Shown piece by piece: positions 13,948 to 21,606 of a DNA stretch of 31,003 nucleotides. Source of the stretch: a virus. The DNA is taken from positions 1 to 31,003 of the IMG/VR virus record IMGVR_UViG_3300030012_000400. One strand, given 5' to 3'. The notes beneath the pieces were generated by a model, which was given only the letters and a program-made list of their open reading frames with translations, made no database searches and had not been told where the DNA came from. The position numbers and the translations under genes were made by a program. Each line of letters opens with the position of its first letter. The first letter of the stretch is position 1.

Positions 13948-14030
13948 TACTCATTATTTAAGTGTGAACCATCACAATACCCTTCAATATGTTGAGTATT
14001 ACCACATTCACATTTAGGTTTATTTTCCAT
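13947..14030 (-). CDS. 27-residue CDGSH-like micro-protein
   Basis: The complete product is MENKPKCECGNTQHIEGY followed by CDGSHLNNE. It contains C-x-C-x9-C-D-G-S-H. The CDGSH iron-sulfur motif is C-x-C-x2-[ST]-x3-P-x-C-D-G-[SAT]-H, so all three Cys and the His are present with one extra residue before the last Cys and no Pro. The ORF is coupled on both sides: it starts inside the 139-residue membrane protein gene and its stop overlaps the next ATG. It could bind a 2Fe-2S cluster or another metal. Function in a lysis cassette is unknown. Confidence 0.55.
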   Translation of the reverse strand: MENKPKCECGNTQHIEGYCDGSHLNNE

Positions 14031-14439
14031 TATTCATTGCTTTTTTAGCCATATATCTATCATCATGTTCTAATGCTGCTTTCAATATGATCTTATCCAT
14101 TACATTATCTTGATTCTCTAACATTTGTTTTTGTAGATCAATAACCATTTTTTCTAAATCATCTTTTGCTTTTACAAGTAAATCTATTTGGTTATTTTTC
14201 TTTTCTACTTCATTTTTTAAAGCAGTTATATCATCTGGTTTGGCACCAGTTATGGTTGAAACTACAATACCTATACTGGCTGAGATGGTTCCAATGAGCA
14301 TCATTACAACCTCTTTATTAGTATCTAATACAGGGAATTGTATAAGTGCAACTATAATACCTATTACAAATAGGAATATAAACAAAGAACCTACATAATG
14401 CCTTATCTCTTTTGCTACACCATTTCTTGGTAAATTCAT
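14020..14439 (-). CDS. Two-span membrane protein with coiled-coil tail (holin-like)
   Basis: Hydrophobic spans are at about residues 15-34 (YVGSLFIFLFVIGIIVALIQ) and 43-64 (EVVMMLIGTISASIGIVVST). A charged coiled-coil helix follows (about 71-112, LKNEVEKKNNQIDLLVKAKD). The topology fits a holin or holin-associated protein. Its ATG overlaps the stop of the 47-residue membrane protein. Together with the genes downstream it begins the lysis region after the tail fibre genes. Confidence 0.6.
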   Translation of the reverse strand: MNLPRNGVAKEIRHYVGSLFIFLFVIGIIVALIQFPVLDTNKEVVMMLIGTISASIGIVVSTITGAKPDDITALKNEVEKKNNQIDLLVKAKDDLEKMVIDLQKQMLENQDNVMDKIILKAALEHDDRYMAKKAMNNGK

Positions 14440-14579
14440 TTCTGTATTTTTTTACTAATTGATATTATAGTGTAAATAATAGCTAACAATAAAGATATAG
14501 CTTGCAAAAAAGGATTAATTGCTGAAACACTAAATGCTAATGCTATTAAGTTTACACCATATATCTTCAAATCTTCCAT
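14436..14579 (-). CDS. Small two-helix membrane protein (47 aa)
   Basis: The protein MEDLKIYGVN onwards is almost wholly hydrophobic: residues about 7-20 and 24-41 (with LLLAIIYTIISI) could form a membrane hairpin, ending in a basic tail KKIQK. It starts just before the stop of the tail fibre gene and ends in ATGA with the next gene. The size and hairpin topology resemble very small holins or antiholins. No family is recognised. Confidence 0.6.
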   Translation of the reverse strand: MEDLKIYGVNLIALAFSVSAINPFLQAISLLLAIIYTIISISKKIQK

Positions 14580-14580
14580 T

Positions 14581-15606
14581 TTATGCTATTGCCCAATATA
14601 AATATGAACCACCACTTGCATTAATTCCTACCCAGTTACCAGATTCTACTGTAAAACCTGTTGAAGTTGCATCAATATCAATAGCACTATTTGTAATTTC
14701 TTGTATAGTATCATTAGGTACTAAATAATCATTCATATTTGTTCCACCACTTCTTGCTTGGTCATACTGAATCCAATCATTGCCAAAAACATCTATCCTT
14801 TTTATTATGACGAATCTAGGCTCAAATCCTGTAGTTACTGTTACAGTTGAACTGCTTCCACTATAAAGTCCAATATCTTGAAAAGTAGCCACTGAATGGA
14901 AGCAATATGCAATAAACTCATCTCCACTTTTATTAGTTCCATCTTTTGTTCCTACTGTAAAAACAGTTGATGTTGGTGCAGTATCATTCCAAGGTGCTGA
15001 ATCTGTATCAAATTCATTTCTTGCATTTAAAGAACCTTTTTTGGTAGCACCTGCAGCTGTACTTAAAACCATCCAATTATCTACACTATCTAAAGTTTTT
15101 ACAAAAATAAGTTCTGGAGATGAATTTAACCCATGACCAATAGTAGCAGCTGAACCTGTGCCTGTATACTTCACAATAGAAAATCCTGCTGCTGTATTTG
15201 CTGATACTGAAGAAGTAATACTACCATTACTATTTGATACTGCACTACCACCTGCCTTCCAATTCCAAGCTACATATGTATTAGGACTTCTATTTGTAGC
15301 ACCATTGTTTCCTGTAGTAAATCCATCAGAATCAAAAGATTTTACACCCTCATTTGGACTTGCAGTATCATATGCTGCTGCTGTTAAGTTAGAGGAAATT
15401 TGATTAAGAGTTCCTCTTACAGAATCAAATAGTGCATGATCTTCAGTTGTATTCCTTCTTTTTATCCATACTAAATCTGGTTGGAATCCTACCCCTGTTA
15501 TTGATTGGTCACTGCTATTACCTGTATAAAGTACAGTATTAAAATGATCAGTAGCTGTAATACTTACTGCTTCACCTGTTGTAATTAATCTTTTTCCTAA
15601 ACTCAT
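14581..15606 (-). CDS. Tail fibre-like protein (marine phage DUF7483-type)
   Basis: Segments such as VLYTGNSSDQSITGVGFQP, LVWIKRRNTTEDHALFDSVRG, YVAWNWKAGG and FSIVKYTGTGSAATIGHGL are typical of a large family of marine phage tail fibre proteins. A second related copy of the opening unit is visible near residue 230 (YSGSSSTVTVTTGFEPRFVI). It ends in an aromatic tail (SYLYWAIA). It is probably a receptor-contact or virion-surface protein; the receptor is unknown. The ATG overlaps the previous stop (TAATG). Confidence 0.7.
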   Translation of the reverse strand: MSLGKRLITTGEAVSITATDHFNTVLYTGNSSDQSITGVGFQPDLVWIKRRNTTEDHALFDSVRGTLNQISSNLTAAAYDTASPNEGVKSFDSDGFTTGNNGATNRSPNTYVAWNWKAGGSAVSNSNGSITSSVSANTAAGFSIVKYTGTGSAATIGHGLNSSPELIFVKTLDSVDNWMVLSTAAGATKKGSLNARNEFDTDSAPWNDTAPTSTVFTVGTKDGTNKSGDEFIAYCFHSVATFQDIGLYSGSSSTVTVTTGFEPRFVIIKRIDVFGNDWIQYDQARSGGTNMNDYLVPNDTIQEITNSAIDIDATSTGFTVESGNWVGINASGGSYLYWAIA

Positions 15607-16076
15607 TAGTCAAGATTTGGAAGTTGATAATCTACTACTCCTGCTTTTGTTGTCTTTGCATTTATCTCTGATTCTTTAGTAGCACATTCTGTTCTTAAAT
15701 CACTTCTTTCTGTTGCTATATCACTTGGTATTGCTGTACCACCTTCTGCTGCTCTTATAACATACCAATCAGTCTTTGCAAGTTTGTTATTGTATAAGTG
15801 TTTTAGGTTTGCAATCTTTTGTGCTTTTAACTCTGCTACTGTTTGGGAATAGGTTCTGTTTACAACAGGATAAGTATACACACTATTATCAGTATCAAAA
15901 TAAATATCTCCTAATTTTTGTGATGGATTTGTTGATGGTACTACTACATTATAAAAACCAAATGTTTGTAATTTAGAATCTGAAAGTGTGTTAAATCCAC
16001 AAATAATAGCACCCCAACTTTTAGGTACACTACTATAAGTTATTATGTTTCCATTACTATCTTCTCTTGCTTTCAT
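15606..16076 (-). CDS. Tail fibre-associated protein (tail-fibre-assembly-like)
   Basis: The C-terminal half, VAELKAQKIANLKHLYNNKL then AKTDWYVIRAAEGGTAIP and RSDLRTE, matches the pattern of proteins that accompany phage tail fibres: a helix, then TDW-x-x-x-R, Pro, and R-x-x-L-R. The N-terminal half (FYNVVVPSTNPSQKLGDIYF) is beta-rich. It may be an assembly protein or a virion component. Length is 156 residues. It is placed between two fibre-like genes. Confidence 0.55.
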   Translation of the reverse strand: MKAREDSNGNIITYSSVPKSWGAIICGFNTLSDSKLQTFGFYNVVVPSTNPSQKLGDIYFDTDNSVYTYPVVNRTYSQTVAELKAQKIANLKHLYNNKLAKTDWYVIRAAEGGTAIPSDIATERSDLRTECATKESEINAKTTKAGVVDYQLPNLD

Positions 16077-16080
16077 ATTA

Positions 16081-16650
16081 TTATGGTGTTGTATCTGCTG
16101 TTATTTTTCCTACTGAATAATTTATAATTGCTGCTGCATCTGTATCATCTACACAAACTACTTGTATAAGATTTTTTTCTGATTGATCAAAATCAGTTGC
16201 TCCTATTTTATTTATTGTAGTAGATGAAAAATCTGTTGCTAATGTTATTACTGCACTACTTAATGTACCTGTCATGTGAATATCAATTACTTGACCAAGT
16301 TTCATGTTTTGTATAGTAAGTGTAGCTGTTGCAACATTACCTGTAAGTAAAAAAGTTGTTGCTGCTGAAGCATCTAAATTTTGATTTCCTGTAGATGTAC
16401 TTGTTGCTTTTGCTGTATATCTGTTTTCTAATTTTGCATGAGTAACTCCATTATCATTTAGTGATATAGTTACATCTCCTGTTGCTGAATCTCTTGCTAT
16501 TGGTGCTGTTGCAGTTATACTCCCTACATCACCTGCATCATCAGTGTACAACTCATCAAAGTTATCATTGATTTTATCAAATGCTACTCTGAGAGTATCC
16601 CCAGTGCCATCATTTGCAGTTGTGCCAATTCCTATAGTTTGTTTAGCCAT
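16081..16650 (-). CDS. Fibre-like structural protein with IGTTANDGTGD N-terminus
   Basis: Residues 5-34 (IGIGTTANDGTGDTLRVAF, then DKINDNFDELY) form a motif shared by many phage neck, whisker and fibre proteins, where it starts the virion-attached end. The rest (beta-rich, Thr/Ala-rich) resembles a fibre shaft followed by a small beta domain. It is encoded 10 bases after the 55-residue repeat protein and probably forms part of the same appendage. Confidence 0.65.
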   Translation of the reverse strand: MAKQTIGIGTTANDGTGDTLRVAFDKINDNFDELYTDDAGDVGSITATAPIARDSATGDVTISLNDNGVTHAKLENRYTAKATSTSTGNQNLDASAATTFLLTGNVATATLTIQNMKLGQVIDIHMTGTLSSAVITLATDFSSTTINKIGATDFDQSEKNLIQVVCVDDTDAAAIINYSVGKITADTTP

Positions 16651-16660
16651 ATTTTTTTAT

Positions 16661-16828
16661 TTAAAATTCTGTTGCATCTGCTGTAAATTGAGTTGTATCT
16701 GCTGTTTCTTTAGTAGTATCTGCAGTAAAGAATGAACCATCAGCATTAAAAGGATATACAATCCCCCATCCATTTGCTTCATTTGTGTTACCCCAGTAAC
16801 TAACTGGATATATTGCACCAAAACTCAT
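16661..16828 (-). CDS. 55-residue protein with three TADTT heptad repeats
   Basis: The protein begins MSFGAIYPVSYWGNTNEANG and ends with three near-exact seven-residue repeats: FTADTTK, ETADTTQ, FTADATE. Small proteins of this kind, with a WGxxNEANGWG-like start, recur in Bacteroidetes phages near fibre genes in my memory. It has a well-formed promoter-like element ending six bases before its ATG, which argues strongly that it is a real and separately expressed gene. Function is unknown; a small virion protein is plausible. Confidence 0.65.
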   Translation of the reverse strand: MSFGAIYPVSYWGNTNEANGWGIVYPFNADGSFFTADTTKETADTTQFTADATEF

Positions 16829-16829
16829 A

Positions 16830-16937
16830 TTATAACAATAATTTTTTTTCTAATTTGTTATTTAACTTAGTTATATATTCTTGCAGCTTAACCACATTTT
16901 GCTGCTTAGGTTTGTATTTCTTCTTTAGAGTAGCCAT
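16830..16937 (-). CDS. 35-residue basic protein
   Basis: The ORF reads MATLKKKYKPKQQNVVKLQE, then YITKLNNKLEKKLLL. It starts in another frame within the last codons of the head-tail connector gene and ends just before the 55-residue gene. It is Lys-rich and helical. The TAACAA-N14-TATTGT element of the next gene lies within its last codons. Its size makes it uncertain, but otherwise this interval would be a gap of about 95 bases in a compact genome. Confidence 0.4.
   Translation of the reverse strand: MATLKKKYKPKQQNVVKLQEYITKLNNKLEKKLLL
16835..16860 (-). promoter_or_regulatory. TAACAA-N14-TATTGT element before the 55-aa repeat protein
   Basis: TAACAA is at 16855-16860 and TATTGT at 16835-16840, exactly 14 bases apart. 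TATTGT lies six bases before the ATG at 16828. The flank TAACAAATTAGA is close to that of the copy before 19516 (TAACAAATTAAA). Confidence 0.65.
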
Positions 16938-17425
16938 CCACCAAATACATCTTTATCAGGATACACATCTTCATTGCTGTTTGTAAAGTACTCACTAAAT
17001 TTACTTGGAGCATGAAATGTTAAATACTCTATTAGTCTATTAGTGTAGTATTGTGCTGTGTTTCTTTCTTTCTCTACTAGGTAATCTACCTCTTCTTTTG
17101 TTACACCATCTGCATTTTCACTTGTATGTTTAAACACCCCTTTGTTTGCTATTGTATAATTGCTAAAAGGTAAATATTCTACCATAGTCCAATGTAAAAG
17201 GCAAGGTTTTATTTGTGTATTTACTAAAGATAAATAATCACCAGCAAGTGTACCTGCTACTATATCTGCTTTTATTTTATTTATTAAATCAGATCCTAGA
17301 TAGTTTTCTATGTGTTTATCTTGTGCAATCTTTACATACTGTATAAATTTATCAGTATCTACATTGCCATTCATTGCAGTAAATTTTACTACATCCTTTC
17401 TTGATACAAGTAGTGCTTCTGCCAT
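16925..17425 (-). CDS. Head-tail connector (adaptor) protein, DUF6712-like
   Basis: The helical protein contains DVVKFTAMNGNVDTDKFIQY, then AQDKHIENYLGSDL, KPCLLHWTMVEYLPF and GVFKHTSENADGVTKEEVDY. I recognise this as a family widespread in Bacteroidetes phages immediately after the portal gene. Its helical bundle and position match head-tail connector/adaptor proteins that bind the portal. It ends with YPDKDVFGGWLL. Its ATG overlaps the portal stop by one base. Confidence 0.75.
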   Translation of the reverse strand: MAEALLVSRKDVVKFTAMNGNVDTDKFIQYVKIAQDKHIENYLGSDLINKIKADIVAGTLAGDYLSLVNTQIKPCLLHWTMVEYLPFSNYTIANKGVFKHTSENADGVTKEEVDYLVEKERNTAQYYTNRLIEYLTFHAPSKFSEYFTNSNEDVYPDKDVFGGWLL

Positions 17426-19173
17426 TATCTTGGGTTTTTATATCCTTTATTTGGTCTCTTAGATGGTGGTGTACTTACTAATGTAGGTTCTTGTGCTTTA
17501 GTAGGTGCTTTAATACCTTCTTTTGTTCTTTCTGCTCTATAAGCTGGTTTTGCTTTTGGACTGTTAGGATCAGGTTTTACACCATCTCTAAATATATAAG
17601 TTTTTCTTAGCCAATAATGCTTACAGTTAGCTCCTCCAATGTGTAAAAATATATTGTAACTAGATTCCCCTTTAGCTGCTAGTTCACTATTTGAAGTACT
17701 GTTTTTATCTAGATCTTCTTTTCTATATATTCTTTTTGCTCTTACCATCTTTTTACAAAACTCCCTAGAGTTACCACTTACTATTAATGGTGCATACTGA
17801 TACCTTACTAAGTACCTTTTACCAGTTTCTGTTTCACCATCAAGCTCACTATTTGCTGTTGCTCTATTTGGTACTACAGATGCTAAACTCAGCATTTTAT
17901 CCAAAGCCTCTTCTTGCTCATAATCTACTGCTCTCTCATCAAAAAGTTCCCAGCCCTGCTTTAAAAGCTCCTCCTCACTCTCTCCTAGTCCATCTAGCAT
18001 TTCTAGTAGTTGCTCATCACTAGGCTCTTCTTTGCTGAGCTTTACACCTGTTTCTTCTTCTCTTGCTTCATCTGTTACAGCATTATCTGTTTCTATAAAC
18101 TCAAGAGGTTGCAATGTTTTAAAATATAATTTTAAGCTTATATTATTTACTGCTAGTATAGCATCCATACAATCAATAATTAAATCTTGATAAGGCTTTA
18201 TAGTTACATTTTGGAATAGTAGTGAAGCTGTTTTTATCTCATCAGCATTGTTACCTAAACCATTGTTACCATCTCTAATACCTAAAAGTAGAGGTGAAGT
18301 AACTCTATGTGCTACCATTAACTTTGATGCACATTCATTAGAAAGGTACTCATAGTGAGCTGGTGCATTATCTAAAGGTATATCATCTACAGTTGTTTTA
18401 CTTTCTGCATTGTTGTTAAAAGCAATAATTACTTTTTCACCTCTGCTACCAGTAAGCTTGTGCATTACATCAGATTTAATCTGTAATTGCTTTTCTCTAT
18501 CTGGTACACCATTGTTAAAGTTTACTACTTTAGTACCACTAAAACCATTTTGTACATCATTAATCAGGTAATCTGCTATCTCACTTTCTAATTCAGCATA
18601 GGCCAAACCACCTTGATAATCTACTGGACAATAATAAGAATAAGAAGATACATACTTCTTTACTATCTTGATTTCAGGTTCTATACCATTACCAAAACCA
18701 AATGCTGCTATTCTTTCTGGTTTCTCATGCCTTTTCATTTTTGCCCAATTAGGATGATAGTAGTAAGCTTCTATGTCACCATCATCAGAATACTTTTCTG
18801 CTCTTAGTGTTTCTCTTGGGAAATGTTCAGCTCTTACTACTTTACCATCTTTGTATAATACTTGAAAAGATGCCTCTCCTAATAGTTTAAGATCAAGAGA
18901 TACTTTCTTTAAACATTCATTATGGAATATAGATTTTAAAGCTGCATACTCATCTGTTTTAGTAGAGCTATCTAAAGCATCTATACCCTTACCATATATC
19001 ATATTAGTAACACCATTTATTATAGCATTGTTAGTTGTGCTATTAGTGTATAATTCTATAAGGTATTTGTAATAATCATTATCTTCTCCATAATTTACCC
19101 ACTTGTTTTTTTTATCCTCTTTTATTTTGGGTTTGTTATAAGAAGAAAGATTTATTATATGTAAGTTTTCCAT
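17425..19173 (-). CDS. Portal protein with a C-terminal minor-capsid-like domain
   Basis: The first 400 residues match phage portals: WVNYGEDNDYYKYLIELY at the N-terminus, IINGVTNMIYGKG, then DNAPAHYEYLSNECASKLM and RVTSPLLLGIRDGNNGLGNN. Portals form the dodecameric ring through which DNA enters the head. An acidic linker (about residues 375-440) leads to a second domain (about 445-550) with RYLVRYQYAP, SREFCKKMVRAKRIY and HIGGANCKHYWLRKTYI, resembling a MuF-like minor capsid tail. The last 35 residues are basic and Pro-rich. The length, 582, fits such a fusion. Confidence 0.85.
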   Translation of the reverse strand: MENLHIINLSSYNKPKIKEDKKNKWVNYGEDNDYYKYLIELYTNSTTNNAIINGVTNMIYGKGIDALDSSTKTDEYAALKSIFHNECLKKVSLDLKLLGEASFQVLYKDGKVVRAEHFPRETLRAEKYSDDGDIEAYYYHPNWAKMKRHEKPERIAAFGFGNGIEPEIKIVKKYVSSYSYYCPVDYQGGLAYAELESEIADYLINDVQNGFSGTKVVNFNNGVPDREKQLQIKSDVMHKLTGSRGEKVIIAFNNNAESKTTVDDIPLDNAPAHYEYLSNECASKLMVAHRVTSPLLLGIRDGNNGLGNNADEIKTASLLFQNVTIKPYQDLIIDCMDAILAVNNISLKLYFKTLQPLEFIETDNAVTDEAREEETGVKLSKEEPSDEQLLEMLDGLGESEEELLKQGWELFDERAVDYEQEEALDKMLSLASVVPNRATANSELDGETETGKRYLVRYQYAPLIVSGNSREFCKKMVRAKRIYRKEDLDKNSTSNSELAAKGESSYNIFLHIGGANCKHYWLRKTYIFRDGVKPDPNSPKAKPAYRAERTKEGIKAPTKAQEPTLVSTPPSKRPNKGYKNPR

Positions 19174-19174
19174 G

Positions 19175-19516
19175 TTATAAAACTATAAATTCATTTGCTA
19201 CACTTTGCTCTGTATATGCACTATTGTTTATTGAATAGGTATCTACAGTTTGATTAGTGCAGAATATTTTATCTCTAAATATTAGATTACTACCTTGTGT
19301 TATTTCTAATGTATAAAAGGTATCTTCTACTAAAGTAAAAGTATTACTATATTGATAATAATAATCATTAGCAGTAAAGGAAGTTGTTGTTTGACTAAAC
19401 ACTTCTTTGTTTGTAGTTTCATTAGTAATCTTAATAGTATAGGTTAAACCAGAAGTATAAGATCTTGGTATAAAACTAAATGTTTGGCTGCCTGTAGATT
19501 TTTGCAATACAATCAT
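19175..19516 (-). CDS. Small beta-rich structural candidate (113 aa)
   Basis: The protein MIVLQKSTGSQTFSFIPRSY onwards is rich in Thr, Ser, Tyr and Phe and has the alternating pattern of an Ig-like or beta-sandwich fold (YTIKITNETTNKEVFSQ, then FYTLEITQGSNLIFRDKIF). It ends SVANEFIVL. I recall similar short proteins beside portals of flavobacterial phages, function unknown. It follows a terminator and has its own promoter-like element with TATTGT six bases before the ATG. Confidence 0.6.
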   Translation of the reverse strand: MIVLQKSTGSQTFSFIPRSYTSGLTYTIKITNETTNKEVFSQTTTSFTANDYYYQYSNTFTLVEDTFYTLEITQGSNLIFRDKIFCTNQTVDTYSINNSAYTEQSVANEFIVL

Positions 19517-19522
19517 ATATAT

Positions 19523-19548
19523 ACAATAAATGTTTGTTTAATTTGTTA
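19523..19548 (-). promoter_or_regulatory. TAACAA-N14-TATTGT element before the portal operon
   Basis: TAACAA is at 19543-19548 and TATTGT at 19523-19528, 14 bases apart. TATTGT lies six bases before the ATG at 19516. It sits between the terminator after the tail tube gene and the next gene, exactly where a new promoter is required. Confidence 0.7.
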
Positions 19549-19562
19549 TTAATAGGGTAAAT

Positions 19563-19591
19563 AAAAAAAGGGTAACATTTCTGCTACCCCT
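19563..19591 (-). terminator. Rho-independent terminator after the tail tube gene
   Basis: On the minus strand GGGTAGCA and TGTTACCC form an 8-bp stem (one G-T wobble) with a GAAA tetraloop, followed by seven T residues. Its core GCAGAAATGT is the same as in the terminator at 2961-2992, although the outer stems differ. Confidence 0.88.
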
Positions 19592-19613
19592 TTAAAATCA
19601 AAAATCAAATCAA

Positions 19614-20162
19614 TTATGAATTTGTTCCCTCTGTTACTGTTACAGTTCCTGTTAATCCTGCAAATGGATTAGCTTCTGTAGCACCTTCTAAAAAGTTTGC
19701 TGGTGTTTGTTCTTGTGCATTTAGTGTAAGTGTATAACCACTTAAATCACCCATTGCTGCACCTGTTACTATAGTTCCACCTGTAACATCAGCTCCATGC
19801 TCTGCTCCCATTAAAAAAGCATTACCATTATAATCATGTACCACTACATGAGGCCTTCCATAACTCATTAGCTTCAACTCTTTATGATCTTGTACTGTCA
19901 TCTTCTTTAATGTAAGATTTAAAGTTTGATCAAAAAAAGTTGTACCATTCTCTCTTGAAGAAGTAATAGTTTGCTCAAAACTACTATTCCCTTTTATTTC
20001 ATATTTAAAAGCAGTTACAGTACCCAAGTCATCTACTACATCTGTATCAACACCATCATATCCTATGGTTATATCTCCATAATCCATGAAATATACTGCT
20101 TTGATACCACCTACTACATCTTTGCAGGGTTCTTTTCTACCTTTTGTTAAATCACAAGCCAT
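19614..20162 (-). CDS. Major tail tube protein (putative)
   Basis: The N-terminus MACDLTKGRKEPCKDVVGGI, then AVYFMDYGDITI, is a signature I associate with a tail tube family in Bacteroidetes phages. The middle (FEQTITSSRENGTTFFDQTL and LKKMTVQDHKELKLMSYGRP) is beta-rich with one helix, as in tube proteins. The gene is isolated between two strong terminators, right after the major capsid gene. This suggests separate high-level expression, as expected for the most abundant tail protein. Confidence 0.72.
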   Translation of the reverse strand: MACDLTKGRKEPCKDVVGGIKAVYFMDYGDITIGYDGVDTDVVDDLGTVTAFKYEIKGNSSFEQTITSSRENGTTFFDQTLNLTLKKMTVQDHKELKLMSYGRPHVVVHDYNGNAFLMGAEHGADVTGGTIVTGAAMGDLSGYTLTLNAQEQTPANFLEGATEANPFAGLTGTVTVTEGTNS

Positions 20163-20176
20163 ATTTTTATAGTATT

Positions 20177-20212
20177 AAAAAAGGGTAGGTAGGCACAAGG
20201 CTCACCCACCCT
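20177..20212 (-). terminator. Rho-independent terminator after the major capsid gene
   Basis: On the minus strand GGGTGGGTGAGCC pairs with GGCCTACC-type sequence in the opposite arm (12 positions, two G-T wobbles and one mismatch) and is followed by six T residues. It lies between the capsid and tail tube genes. Confidence 0.82.
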
Positions 20213-20235
20213 CTAAGATTAAACTTATCTACTTA

Positions 20236-21159
20236 TTAAGAGTAAAGTACAATATCAGATCCAATACCATATTGAACCCCTGCACTAAATCTCATTACAA
20301 TTCTTACATTATCAGAACCATCAATATCAGCCATATCAATAACTTTTACTTCATTGTGGTCTGCTAATAAACCAGTACCAAAGTATAAGTTAGATTTTTG
20401 TGATAATACTGCTCTGTTATCTGCTAAGCCTGTTGCTAAGAACAATCTCACTCCATCAAAGAAAGTAGGTTGTAATGCTTGGTTTGTACCTTCAGATCTA
20501 TAACCAGCAGCACCAACACCATTAGCAGCAAATCCACCTAAAGCTCTAATATAAGCTTGATAAATGTTTCTACTTACATATAATGTTAAATCCTCTTGCC
20601 CAAACAGTGCAGAAGGAGCTGCATCTAAAATTGCACCAAGCTGTCCAATAACATTAGAAGAAGTTACTGTAGTTGAAGATACATCAACAACATCAGAATC
20701 TGCTGCCATTAATGTAGTTAAACCATCAAATTCTCCATTGTTAGCAGTAACACCTCTCCAGATGTTTTGCTCAGTTTTCTCAGCTACTTTAGCTGCTACA
20801 TGTCCAATTAAGAAATCAGCAAAGTTAGAAGGTAAGTCATTATGTGCAGAGAATCCCATCTCTTGTGCCATAAATGTACTTATATAATCCTTCTTACATA
20901 ATTGTAAGTTTACTTGCTGAAACTCAGGTTGTATAATTCTTTCAGATATTGTTACAGTAGATGTAGGATCAAAGTCACAAGAAGCATCTTTGATTACATC
21001 ATCAACACCTAATTTTTGCACAACACTTTTAAATTTAATGTTGGGCATAATTTCAATTCCACCATTATCAATGGTTACACCACTTAATAAAGCTGCAGCC
21101 ACATATTTAGATGCACTCTCTCCAGCATAAGAAGTAGTAATAGTTTGCGTAGTTGCCAT
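20236..21159 (-). CDS. Major capsid protein (HK97-fold candidate)
   Basis: The 307-residue protein has the layout of an HK97-type shell protein. It has an N-terminal arm, a central P-domain-like region (IQPEFQQVNLQLCKKDYIST, then FADFLIGHVAAKVAEKTEQN) and an A-domain region with FGQEDLTLYVSRNIYQAYIR. The late segment FFDGVRLFLATGLADNRAVL leads to a strand-rich C-terminus with NVRIVMRFSAGVQYGIGSD. It is encoded after scaffold and decoration genes and followed by a terminator, as expected for a very highly expressed protein. There is no long N-terminal delta domain; a separate scaffold gene is present. Confidence 0.82.
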   Translation of the reverse strand: MATTQTITTSYAGESASKYVAAALLSGVTIDNGGIEIMPNIKFKSVVQKLGVDDVIKDASCDFDPTSTVTISERIIQPEFQQVNLQLCKKDYISTFMAQEMGFSAHNDLPSNFADFLIGHVAAKVAEKTEQNIWRGVTANNGEFDGLTTLMAADSDVVDVSSTTVTSSNVIGQLGAILDAAPSALFGQEDLTLYVSRNIYQAYIRALGGFAANGVGAAGYRSEGTNQALQPTFFDGVRLFLATGLADNRAVLSQKSNLYFGTGLLADHNEVKVIDMADIDGSDNVRIVMRFSAGVQYGIGSDIVLYS

Positions 21160-21184
21160 TTTTTATCTATTTATTTTTTAATTA

Positions 21185-21598
21185 TTAACTAGGATCTGTA
21201 GCTGTTATTGATCCTGCTGCACTTCCTACACCATTCACAAACCAGTTTGATCCATCACACTCAAGTTCTATATAGTCTCCTGCAACAGCAGTAGAAGCTA
21301 CAAAGTTAATTTGATCTTCTTCTACAGCAGCTACACTTGCACCATTTACCACTAAAATACCATCAATGTTATCACCTTCTGCTGAGTCTACAATCCAATT
21401 GGTAGTAGGCTCTGTTGCACCAATGATAAATTTGAAGTTTGATCCTGATTTTAATGAAGGTAATGTTAATGTACCTCCACCTGTAGCATTTAGTATAAAT
21501 ACTTTACCACTATCAGCACCTACAAGAGTTTTGCCTCCTGTTAAGCTTTCTACCTTTTTAAAAATTCTGGTAGCATCATTTGAAATTGTTGTTGCCAT
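21185..21598 (-). CDS. Head decoration protein candidate (137 aa)
   Basis: This Gly-, Ala- and Thr-rich beta protein begins MATTISNDATRIFKKVESLT and ends FVNGVGSAAGSITATDPS. Segments SGKVFILNATGGGTLTLPSL and FKFIIGATEPTTNWIVDSAE suggest a compact beta-roll of the sort used in capsid decoration or fibre tips. Its position between the scaffold and major capsid genes makes a head decoration role most likely. I see no decisive motif. Confidence 0.6.
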   Translation of the reverse strand: MATTISNDATRIFKKVESLTGGKTLVGADSGKVFILNATGGGTLTLPSLKSGSNFKFIIGATEPTTNWIVDSAEGDNIDGILVVNGASVAAVEEDQINFVASTAVAGDYIELECDGSNWFVNGVGSAAGSITATDPS

Positions 21599-21606
21599 TT
21601 TTATTA

